This document shows positions 35,903 to 46,399 of a stretch of DNA of 64,000 bases, in pieces (within the stretch, counting starts at the first letter, position 1; each line of letters starts with the position of its first letter). The translations under genes and the position numbers were made by a program. The notes beneath the pieces were generated by a model. It was not told the origin of the DNA, made no database searches, and saw only the letters and a list, made by a program, of their open reading frames with translations. The stretch is taken from assembly GCA_028456385.1 (NCBI GenBank), contig JALNQF010000080.1, positions 118,415 to 182,414 of the forward strand. The letters run 5' to 3'. This DNA comes from Ophiosphaerella korrae. Taxonomy: Eukaryota > Ascomycota > Dothideomycetes > Pleosporales > Phaeosphaeriaceae.

Positions 35903-36327
35903 TGTTACGACAGTAACAAGAGAACTACAGATGGAACCAATTAGCCCCACGAACCCAGAACCATATGACTCTGAAGGGTATGAACCTGACTGGGAGGCCA
36001 CACATAATTGGGACACTTAGGGTGATCTGTGATCTGTAGACTCTTGGCAGTAACAGATCACGGATCAGGATGATCTGTGATCTGTTGGTCTTGGCAACCA
36101 CAGATCACAGATCACAACGAATATATAGTCAGTAGTAGTGCGCATCATTAGGATGGCATCGGCAATCCAATCTCTTAACCACAGAACGCCAATACAAGAC
36201 AGTTGCGAAACATCTTTTATTGTTACAGTCATTGCACGATCACCACACGAGCTTTTACCATCAACTCCCAATCCACCAACACCCTTTGGGCATTAGGAAG
36301 TCGACCCTAGTGATCACCCCAGTAACA
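35903..36327 (-). repeat. Near-unmutated solo LTR of the element-1 family
   Basis: 425 bp from TGTTACGACAG to CCCAGTAACA (+ orientation), flanked by perfect 5-bp duplications ATTCT (35898-35902 and 36328-36332), with no internal sequence. It aligns along its length to the LTRs of element 1. Where those have TpA, this copy has CpA, TpG or TpGpG, for example GATCTGTGATCTG here versus AATCTATTAATCTA there. It contains two inverted-repeat stems made of GATCTGT and ACAGATC at 36022-36117. Confidence 0.92.
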
Positions 36328-36332
36328 ATTCT

Positions 36333-36514
36333 ATTTTAAGCTTTAAAGCTTAGCCTCTCTTTTACCTTATACGCTTACGTTTGTAGCAAGCCTTACTAGC
36401 TCCTAATATACTAAGAGGCGTAGTAATAGCTCTTTATATTTCTTTTTTATTAATTAGAGATAGAGCTTAAAGTACTATTAGCCTTCCTTATAAGTTTATT
36501 AAGCTAGGAGGTAT
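36333..36514. other. Return to AT-rich DNA after the island
   Basis: About 180 bp, moderately AT-rich, without an identified gene or repeat. Confidence 0.4.
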
Positions 36515-36706
36515 ATTGTAAGTACGTATATACGAGCGTAGCTTAGTACTTAGCTTAGTACAAGTAAGCTTATTAGAGCTCTCTATAGTATAAGTATATA
36601 CTACTACTTTAGCTCTATATAAGTATATTAGCTAGTTTAAGTAGAGCTCTCTATTATTAATAGATCTATTAATAACTTTCTAACTACGCTTTATAACTTA
36701 TAATAG
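36515..36706. repeat. RIP-mutated relative of the MITE at 34636
   Basis: Shares GAGCGTAGCTTAGTACTTAG, the GAGCTCTCTAT block and the AATAGATCTATTAATAACT block with 34636-34767 in the same order, plus an extra segment of about 65 bp in the middle. The GTCGC termini have decayed to TpA. Confidence 0.55.
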
Positions 36707-37450
36707 ATTCTAGGTATACCTAGAATCTACTAATTAGCTTAGTGTATAAGTATAATAATTACTAAGCTGCTAACTTTACTATAGTTAAAAGATTATAGCT
36801 TTAACCTTTATAAATAAAGGAATTAAATAAAAAATCTAATATATAAAAAGATAGACTAAGTTAGTATAACTAATATAATAAAGGAACTAGTACTTTAATA
36901 GAATAAGTACTAAAGATCTAGCTTACTACTATCTTAAGAGACTTAGCTAAAACTACTATAGTATAAATATATAGATAAAGTATAAAGCTAGAGATAAATA
37001 AATAGAGATTAATTTATAAACTATAAATCTAATAATTAAGAGTTTTACTATATTAAGTAAGTTAAGTAAACTAGTACTTACTTAAACCTAACTACTTTAA
37101 CTTAAGAATTAACTTAAGTATTAAGCTAAATATTAAGTTAAGTTCCTTATAAGTATTTTCGAATAGTACTAACCTTTTACTTTCTAGTAGCTTTCTAGTA
37201 ACTCTTAATTAAGCTAAGTATTAAGTTAAGTTATTATAGCTATAATAAAAAAAAATCTAAATAGAATTTATTTACTTTATAATATAAAATAACAACGTAT
37301 ATAACTTTTAAGTTAATAATCTTAATTAGAAAGTTAATTATAATAAAGATATATAATAACTTTATAACTTTATAAAGCTTAGTAGTTATAAAGCTATAAA
37401 GCTAGCTTTACTATTTTATAATACTTAGTAGCTATAAAGTAATAAAGTAT
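36707..37450. repeat. Repeat X, copy 1
   Basis: Starts at a palindrome GATTCTAGGTATACCTAGAATC and matches 61988-62715 in direct orientation. Its first about 310 bp also match 39085-39435 in inverted orientation. Heavily TpA-mutated; no coding domain recognised. Contains repeated TTAACTTAAGTATTAAGCTAA words near 37090-37140. Confidence 0.55.
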
Positions 37451-37462
37451 AGTAAAAGAACG

Positions 37463-39065
37463 AAGTATATAGTTAATAGTAATATATATTATTAGAATAG
37501 TATTAGTAATCTAATCTCTAACTAAGAGTAATAATATATTAATATCTTCTATTAAGAATTATTCTATTATTTATAGTTTACTATATAGTTATAATATATA
37601 CCTTAGTAATTACTTTTTAATTTACCTATATACTTCTATAAAGCTTTAAGTAGTTAATAACTTAGAGCCTTATTATACCTTACTAATTAAGATATTAAGA
37701 AGAGTAAAGTATAAGTAAGTATATAGTCTAAGCTAATATAATAGTAGAAAGAATATCTATAAGAGTAGGTAAAGTATAACTTAGTACTTATATATTAGAT
37801 AATATTAACTAGAGAGTAGTTAAGTTAACTCTTAATAACTTAATAACTAATTAAGAAAATATATAGAGTATAATTAATACTCTAATTAAATAGAATAAAG
37901 AGTAAAAAGACTACGTCTAGTAAAATAAAGCTTAAGTAAAAGCTATTAAATTAAGATAAAATAAATTAGAATAAATTACTAAATAATTAGAACTAAGCGT
38001 AATAAAAAAGCTACCTAAGATACCTAAACTTAAGAAGTTTAATAGAATAAAGAAGAAACTAAGATCTTATTTTGTAGCTATACTACTTTACCTAGATATA
38101 TAAGTACTTTACTTTAAGATAAAATAAAATAAAGTTATATATATAAGAATATATATTAAAGATAATATAATAAAATACTTTAAACTTTTCTAGATTAACT
38201 ATAACTTAAATATACTAAAAATAAAAAAGAATATAACTAAAGCTATTTTTAGAAGTTATAAATACTTTATAAGATAAATAAAACAAGTAATTAGAAATAT
38301 TAATATTATATAATAAGGAAAAGAATTACTTAAAAAACTTAGATAATATAAGTCTCTTAGAATATATCTTATAGTTTAAATAACTATTATAAAATATAGA
38401 ATAAAATAAGCTATTTCTAATATTATAGTTTAAATAAAAACTAAGGTTAGATATTAGATATAAGTTAATAAAGATAAAGAAACTAATAATATTAGAAGCT
38501 CTAAAAAGATAAGTAATATAAGTTAATAATAATCTCTAAGAAAAGATAATAAACAAGTTATAAAGATTACTTAGTAACTAAGATATTAAAAACTTAATAA
38601 TTTTAGATACTAATAAAGATAGTTAAAAGAAAAATAAAGACTTTAACAACTTTAATTATAGTAAAAAAGGCTACTACGTAAAAAACTACTAAAAATTAAA
38701 GTAAAAGGACTCTATATACTATAAATATAGAATATAAAAATACTTTATAAAAGACTATTAAAGTAAAGAGTAAATAAAAGAAACCTAGTTAAAAATAACT
38801 AAAGATAAGGAGAAAGTACTAAAAGTAATAGCTAAGCTTTAAGAAAAAGTAGTAGTAAGTAAAAAGATATAGTATATAATACTTAACTACTATATTTACT
38901 TCTCTAGTAAATAGAGAGTAAGATAGTTTCTATAATAAAAATAAAGAATAGTAGTAATAAAAGAAAAAACTTAATATTAGCTTAAAGAAATAAAATAAAT
39001 ATAGAGAGACTAGATAGAAAAGTTAAAAAGATATTAGATTTAATAGTTATAAAATTAATAGATAT
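37463..39065 (+). pseudogene. Truncated chromovirus fragment (partial LTR plus gag)
   Basis: 37463-37676 matches the 3' portion of the element-2 LTR. The following segment is collinear with element-2 gag, including the zinc-knuckle zone near 38640-38770, again with Cys/His to Tyr changes. It stops near 39065, before pol, and is wedged between inverted copies of repeat X. Confidence 0.65.
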
Positions 39066-39084
39066 AAACTTAAGTAAGAAAAGA

Positions 39085-40360
39085 GTTAATTAATTAATCT
39101 CTATCTATTTATCTCTTACTCTACGCTCTATCTATATATCTATAATATAGTAGTTTTAGCTAGGTCTCTTAAGATAGTAGTAAGCTAAATCTTTAGTACT
39201 TATTCTATTAAGGTACTAGTCTCTTTATTATATTAGTTATCTAATATAGTATATCTCTTTATATATAAGATCTTTTATTTAGTTCTTTTATTTATAAAAG
39301 TTAAGGCTCTAATCTTTTTAGCTATAGTAAAGTTAGTAGCTTAGTAATTATTATACTTATACGCTAAGCTAATTAGATTACTATACTAGCTTAAGTAATC
39401 TAATTAATAGATTTTAGGTATACCTAGAATCTATTACTCCTTTTAACGTATATACTATTAAGTATCTAATTATATATCTAATTACGTATTAAGTATTTAA
39501 TTATATAACTTATCTAATATACTCTTTTAAGTTAGTAACTTATTAGTAAGCTAGATATTTATAAAATAAGTATAAGATTATTAAAGTAGTTTTAGATTTT
39601 ATTAAGAAGTACTTTATATATTATTTAGTATTCTATTACTTTAACTAGTCTAATCTAATTTAAAAAGCTTTTTTATTTATTTACTAGTAAGACTTTTATA
39701 AAACTATTTACTATTATCTCTATTAATAAAGTATATTCTACTTTAATTTAGCTAGTAGAAACTTTTTATCTTAGCTAATAATTATAGATATTAACGTACT
39801 AAAGCTTAGTTTATAGCTTAGCTAGTTCTTTAGTAATAAGCTAGATTATTTAAGTATTATTATACTATATAGAAATATAGTTTATAGAAAGTTTAACGTA
39901 TAGTTTATTAAGTAGTTTTAATATAAATATAGCTTCTTTAGCTACTTATAATAAGGCAAGTAATTTAGCTTTAGTTATAGAAGTAGTAACTATATCTTAC
40001 TTATTTACTCTTTATATAATAAGCCTATTAAATAGTTTAATTATATAGCCTTAAAAGCTTTTTTAATCTATAGTATTATTAGTAAAAGAAGTATTACTAG
40101 TAACCTATAATAAGTTACTTTTATTTAGCTAGAGTACTTTAAATCTTATATAAGAGAGGTATATAACTACTTAATTAGTAGCCTTATAATAAGTAGTACT
40201 TAGATTTTTAAAGAAATAAGCTAGTTATAATATTATAAAGGCTATATCTAGCTAGGTAGTTATAGCTATAAATAGAAGTAAGCTAATTTTACGTTAGTAT
40301 TTATTAATCTTAGATAGTATTACCTAGCTAGTATAAGCCTTAAGTTTAGTAGTAGCTATA
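39085..40360. repeat. Repeat X-Y, inverted copy
   Basis: Reverse complement of about 60840-62330. The join between the X and Y parts carries the palindrome GGTATACCTAGAATCTATTA near 39418-39440. AT-rich; no domain recognised. Adjacent to the 5' boundary of element 4 at 40361. Confidence 0.5.
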
Positions 40361-40812
40361 TATAACAGGTCTCTTATCGTTAACTATAAGTAACTTATCT
40401 TATAAGGTATTAGTAGATTAAAAGTTAATAACAAAAGCTTATATAGTAATCTATAATAACTATAAATAATAAAAGATATCTTATAATTAACTTGTATTAG
40501 TATTCTATAGTTAAGAAATTAAATTACTAATACTATTTTAATAATACGTATTATTACTACTATATACTAATATCCTCTTAGTAGCTTTATTACTTTATAT
40601 TTACTAAGATTATAAATTTATAAATTTAGCTTTATAAATTTATATTTACTAAGATTACGAATTTATAAATTTATTACGTATCCCTATTATAGTTAGTTTC
40701 CTAATTGAGTTTGTTATCTTATAAGTTATTACCTTACTCGTCCTATGTTTTATTATTACTAAGGCCTAGACTAATTAGTTCTATCTCTATTTCTCTTATT
40801 ACTAATATAATA
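40361..40812 (-). repeat. Element 4, left LTR (divergent middle)
   Basis: Starts TATAACAGG and ends ATATAATA. The middle carries repeated AAATTTATAAATTTA words not found in the right LTR. Confidence 0.75.
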
Positions 40813-41487
40813 CTATTCCCTCCTTTATATAGATCTCTATTTCTCTACGCTAAAGCTAAGGTTATTTATCTAGTTTCTTTATTAATTTCTAATTCTTTAT
40901 TACTTCTTATATTATCTTAGTCTTAGCATAATAAACTTTTTCTTATAGCTTGTATTACTTATAATAGAGTTATAATATTTCTTTATTATTATTATACTTT
41001 ATTAGGTCTTACTTATCTTATATCCTTAAATAATAGTAAGTATTATAATAAGTATATTCTTACTAATATTTAGTATAAGTATATTACTTCTAGTATTTTA
41101 TTTATAGAGTGTAAGTATTTAATTTCTATATAGTCTTCTTCTACTAAATTGTATAGAGTAAGCTATTAATAAGACTTAAGATAAATTATTATTATAGCTT
41201 ACTATAGCTAAAGCTAAGTATAAGTTAACTTTTTATAAGCTAATAGAGCTTTATTTTTATATTAAGTATCTTTATAAGATAAAAGCTTATAATAATACTA
41301 AGTTATCTAAATAGTTTTATATACTAGAGGCTAAATTAGATCTTAATAATATAGTAGAGGCTACTATAGTTCTTATTATATTAGGCGCTCCTATTACTTC
41401 TCTATCTATTAGTAGTATCGCTAATTTTCTTAGTTTACTATAAGGCGTTCTAGAGTATTTTAATTTTAGAACTCTTTTAGTTTCTTA
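40813..41487 (+). pseudogene. Antisense accessory frame of element 4
   Basis: Third occurrence of the antisense frame next to the 3' LTR. The frame entering from the LTR (open at 40705-40920) carries PPLYRSLF and AKVIYLVSLLI, matching the start in element 1. The second part includes RILKLFNFRT-like and LVS-stop equivalents near 41460-41490. Heavily mutated. Confidence 0.33.
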
Positions 41488-41489
41488 GA

Positions 41490-43751
41490 GTAGTTAAAGT
41501 TATCTTCTAGTTTTTATATATCTTCCTATAGTTAACCTTTCTTATTTATTCTTATCTATTTTACTAGGTAGTAGTTCTTTCTATTATAAAACTAGTACTA
41601 TAAAATTTCTTTAACTTCTTATTTTTTTTATTCTCTATACGTATCTACTTTATATACTAGTAGTTCTACTTCTTATAGCGCTTTTTCTAGTAGTACTACG
41701 TAGAATATTAGGTATATCTTTATCTTATCTAGTAGTCTTAATTTAAATATAACTAGTATAACTTTTTTTTTAATCTTATATAGTCTTATCTTAACGTAAT
41801 CTAGTTTAGAACTTATCTATTTACTTTTAATATTTCTACGTATTAACTATACTTTTTCTTTTTCTCTAAATTAAGGTCTTTCTTAGTATTTTTAATTATA
41901 ATACTTTACTATTTAATCTTATAAGAATTCTATATCTTATTATAGTTAATTATATATCTCTTTAAGTCTATTTATAAAGTTTTCTCTTTTTAGAAACTAA
42001 GATATTTTATATTTTAGTATCTAGTATATATTAGAGTTAAATCTATAGTTTATAAAAAAAAGTAATACTCTTATTACTATATTCTTTGCGCTATTATATA
42101 CTAACTATACTATAGGTAGTAACTATACCTAATTATTCTAGTTATAGTTAAGGTAGTATCTTAAGTATTATTCTACTATTTAATTTATTTATTCTAACTA
42201 TTAATCTATTTATAAGTAGTATACTATTAATATTACGTATTTTATTCCTAATTATACTATTATTATTCTTTATAGTTTTAATATAAATCTTATATCTCTC
42301 TTTATAATAATTTTATCTAGAATAAAATATTAGCTAATTACTATTCCTAAGACTAAGTATATAGTAACTTCTATTCTACTTTTCTCTTTATATAGTCTAA
42401 ATTATAAGTACTTTATAAGCTTATCTACTATTATTAAAATTCTATTATATTTAACTTTTAATATTAAGTCTTTAGACTTTAGTAGCGTTATAATAAAGTC
42501 TATTATAATAACTCTTTAAAGTTTTTTTAGTATTTTAACTAGTTATAATATTCTATATAGTATATATCTATTATACTTATTTCTATAATATTTTATATAG
42601 TCTTGTAGTACTTTTATTACTAGTTATCTTACTCTTAAAATATAGAAGTCTCTTAAAAGTCTATCTAGTATTTTATTAATACTTTAGTATCTATATACTA
42701 GTAGTTTATAGAATTACTATATAAATTTACTCTATATTTTACTTAGTATATATATTCTTCTATATACTTTTATAAGTCCTTTTTAGATCTTAAGTTTTTT
42801 TATTTTATTTAAAGCTTTTTCTATTTCTTTTTAAATCTATTTATCTAGCTTACTACTTTTTTTCTTAAGTATTATAGCTATCTTAGGTATATTTAAAACT
42901 AAATATCCTTCTTTATTCTTAACTAGAACTATACTAGTAGTATTTACTTCTTCTTATAAGTCTAGTCTTCTACTTAGAGTATCTATAAATTAGTTATCTT
43001 TACTCTTAGTATATATAATTTCTATATTAAATATTAACAAGAATTTCTATTATCTTATATAGTATTATAATAATTCCTTATTTATTATAAATCCTATAAG
43101 ATTTTTATAGTCTATATAGACTTTTATTTAATATTATACTCTTTATAAATATACAATCTACTATTTAAATACTTTATAGATTACTAGTATTTCTTTATTA
43201 TAAATTAGGTAGTTATACTTTACTAGCTTTATTTTCTTAGAAAAGTATTTAACTAGGTATTTTTATTTTATATCTTAGTCTTCTTGTATTAGTACTATTT
43301 TATAGACTAAATTAGATACGTCTATTTTTACTATTACTAGTAAGTCTAGGTTATATATCTTAATAACTAGATTTTCTATAAATCTCTACTTAACTTAATT
43401 AAATACTTTATTATACTCCTTAGTCTATTTAAATAGTATATCTTTCTTTATAAGGTTTATTAGTAGTTCTATTAATTTAGACTAATTAACTATTAGTTTT
43501 CTATAAAAGTTTACTAGTATATAGAATTATTATACTTCTTGTAAGTTCCTTAGTATTAGCTATTCCTAGATTACTTTAATTGCATTAGAGTTAATCCTAA
43601 TATTTCCTAGTTCTATAATAAATCCTAAGAAGTCTATTTTTTTTATATAAAATTTACACTTTCTTATTTTAAGAAATAATTTATTTTTTACTAGCTTTTC
43701 TAGTACTTTGTATATATATTATATATATTCTTCCTCTATTTCTAAGAATAT
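41490..43751 (-). pseudogene. Element 4 pol, C-terminal part
   Basis: Collinear with the chromodomain, integrase, RNase H and distal RT parts of element 1. It ends abruptly at the insertion point of element 5, just past the RT catalytic box. Riddled with stops. Confidence 0.75.
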
Positions 43752-44166
43752 TGTTAAGACCTTAGAACTAAGTAAAAGTAACGAGGGTAAGTAGGCTTCT
43801 ATAAGACGGGCGAGGTTAATAAATAAGTTAGTTACTTAACTTAACTAATAGTTAGCTCTTATTAGAGTATTATAAGGTATATAAGTATTAATAGGTAGAT
43901 AAGAATCTAATTAAAGTATTAGTTGTAATACTCTATTAAGATAAGAGGTAAAGAAGAGATTAAATATAATAGTTTATAAAGGTCTATTAACGTCTCTATA
44001 TACTTACTATCTAGTATTTATTCCTAAGCGCTTACTCTAGAGCGTTTATTCTAGAGCGTTTACTCTAGAGTATTTACTACTAAATAGTTACGTATCCTAC
44101 TACGCTATATTGCTTAGCCTAATCGTATATAATATAATAGCTTACTTACTACTTAGTATTGTAATA
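43752..44166 (-). repeat. Element 5, 3' LTR
   Basis: 415 bp, TGTTAAGACC to TTGTAATA in + orientation. It contains a 14-bp tandem motif AGCGTTTACTCTAG repeated about four times at 44022-44080. Confidence 0.75.
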
Positions 44167-44639
44167 CTATCCCCCTTTCTTACGCTAGGTCTATCCTTAG
44201 GCCTAGGCCTCTATTAGCTAGGTCTAGCTTATAAGTAGTTTACCCTACCTTCTAGTTAAAAACTATCCTACTATAATATTACCTCCTTTATAGTCTTATA
44301 GACTTTATCTCTTATTAGAAATCTTTACTATAAACTATATTTCTAAAATACTTTATCTATATTATTCTCTTTTAGGTATTTCTTATTTTATTATACTAGA
44401 TTCTACTCTAAAGTATACTAAGTGTACTTATATAAGGTATCTCTATATTAGTATAACTTAAGAGTCTCTTAATTAAACTTATAAAAAGTTTTATAAAAAG
44501 GTTAATAATAATAAAAAATTCTTACTATTATTATTACTTATTTACTACGTAATAAGAAAATATTAAAATCTACTAAAGAGCGTGCTTACTATAAGGCCTT
44601 ATATATAGCGTTAGAGTTAGAGTAAGAAAGTAATAAGGT

Positions 44640-45999
44640 CTTAGCGTAGGTTCTTAACTATTCTACTACTACTATTAATATTACTTCTTCTTCTACTATC
44701 TAGTCTACTATTAGCTTATTAGATAAATTTATTATAACTAAGGGCGCTTTATAAGCTCTACGTAGTTAGGTTTATTATAGAACTTTCTTCTACTAATATA
44801 TCTATTATATTTTAGCTATAGCTTTGTATATCCTATATATCCTAGTATATTATACTTACTTCTTATTTTCTTTAGTATCTACTAACAATTCTATAGATTA
44901 GCTTTAGGTTCTTATATATTTTTACTTGCTAGGTAGCCTTTCTATTTTACTAGCTACTCTTAGAGAAACTATATACTTTAGAAGGCGTTACGTCTTATTT
45001 CTTAATATCTTTATAGGTCTTTAACTTTAAACTTATTATCCTCCTCTTTCTAATATTAGAATTATTACTATACTAGTATTTTTAGCTTAGCTAGTTCTAG
45101 TAGGCTTATATAGAACTTAGAGTATACCTTAGTATCTTTAGGTAGTTCTAGTGTTTTTGTTACTAGCCTATTATCTTCCTTAACTAAAAATAGTCTAACC
45201 TTAATATAATCTAGTCCTTTACTAGGTTACTTTATTTGTAGATTCTTTATATAAAGATACGCTTTATTTCTTTCTTTTAGCTAAAGTACTATTTTTTATT
45301 TTTAAGCTTCTTTTAGTTTTTATCTTATCTTATTATAGAGTTCTTGTATATCTTCTACTCTAACTAATACTACCTCTATCTTAGGTCCTAGTAGTATTCT
45401 CTTAAATAAATTAGGGTATATCTTATAGTTTGTAAAATATAGTATTTTACTTATTACTTCTAAATACTTATTATTATATACTAATTATACTATAGGTAAT
45501 AGTAATACCTAATTATTTTACTTCTAATTACTATAAATCTTTAGGTATATCTTTAATATCCTATTAGTCTATTCTATCTATCTATCTATTTATAGATAAT
45601 AGGCTATTAATAGCTTTCTTTTTATCTCTATTACTATAAGTAGCGTTATTTAGTAATTAGATATAAAAAGCTTATCTCTATTACTAATAATACTCTTTAG
45701 TATCCTATATCTTTATATTAATACTTCTAGTAGTACGTATCCTAGCTAATCTACTATATAGTTACTTTAGAATTTTTCTCTCTTAGCGTATTTTGTAAAT
45801 TAGTTTATAATTACTATTATTATATTATATCTTATTCTTATTACTAGGTTTTTTAATATTAGTAGTCCTATAATAAAGTCTATTATAATATCTATCTATA
45901 GTTCTTCTAGTATCTTAATTACTTATATTTCTCTATAAAGTGTATATATTTTATACTTATTCTTTTAGTAATTTACGTATTCTTTAATAAACTATATTA
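44640..45999 (-). pseudogene. Element 5 pol, C-terminal part
   Basis: Minus-strand integrase-side remnant, cut at 46000-46004 by the Copia insertion. Recognised mainly by continuity with 52691 onward and by composition; individual motifs are weak. Confidence 0.5.
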
Positions 46000-46004
46000 C
46001 TTTC

Positions 46005-46169
46005 TATTATAAGTTAGAGCTCTACTCTATATAATTTAGGTAAGCTTATAGTAGTAAGTAAGCTATATAAGCTATTTAAGCTACTCTACTATATATAAGT
46101 AGCTTAGCTTAGATAGCTCTTTAATTAATAATTATCTCCTACTTATTCCTAAGCTTGTATCTTATAATA
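46005..46169 (+). repeat. Copia 5' LTR
   Basis: 165 bp, nearly identical to 52521-52685. Its terminal ACAACA is mutated to ATAATA. Followed directly by the primer-binding-like stretch at 46170. Confidence 0.88.
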
Positions 46170-46186
46170 GTTATAAGCTTAGCGCT
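46170..46186 (+). other. Putative Copia primer-binding site
   Basis: GTTATAAGCTTAGCGCT directly follows the 5' LTR. Reversing likely RIP changes gives a stretch resembling the complement of the anticodon-arm region of initiator tRNA-Met (core TTATGAGC), as used by copia-type half-tRNA priming. Inference from partial similarity. Confidence 0.45.
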
Positions 46187-46399
46187 AAAAATTACTTAAT
46201 AGTTCTATCCTATATACTATAGTAAGAGATTACAAGCTTAGTATACTCTTATTCTATTTTATCTTATTTTATCTATTACTTAAACGCTTATAATATCCTA
46301 TAGTAAGATTACTCTACTTAATAAAGGTACTACTCTACTTAATAAGCGCTTATAATAGCTATTTAACTTAAACTAAAGAGCTTAGTAATAGTAGAAGAG

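Noticed and set aside
36065..36271. 68-codon minus-strand open frame in the solo LTR
   Set aside because: Lies entirely inside the LTR, which is non-coding in related elements.
46170..46186. A tRNA gene at the Copia LTR edge
   Set aside because: Only a short primer-binding-like match; no cloverleaf can be formed in the flanking sequence.
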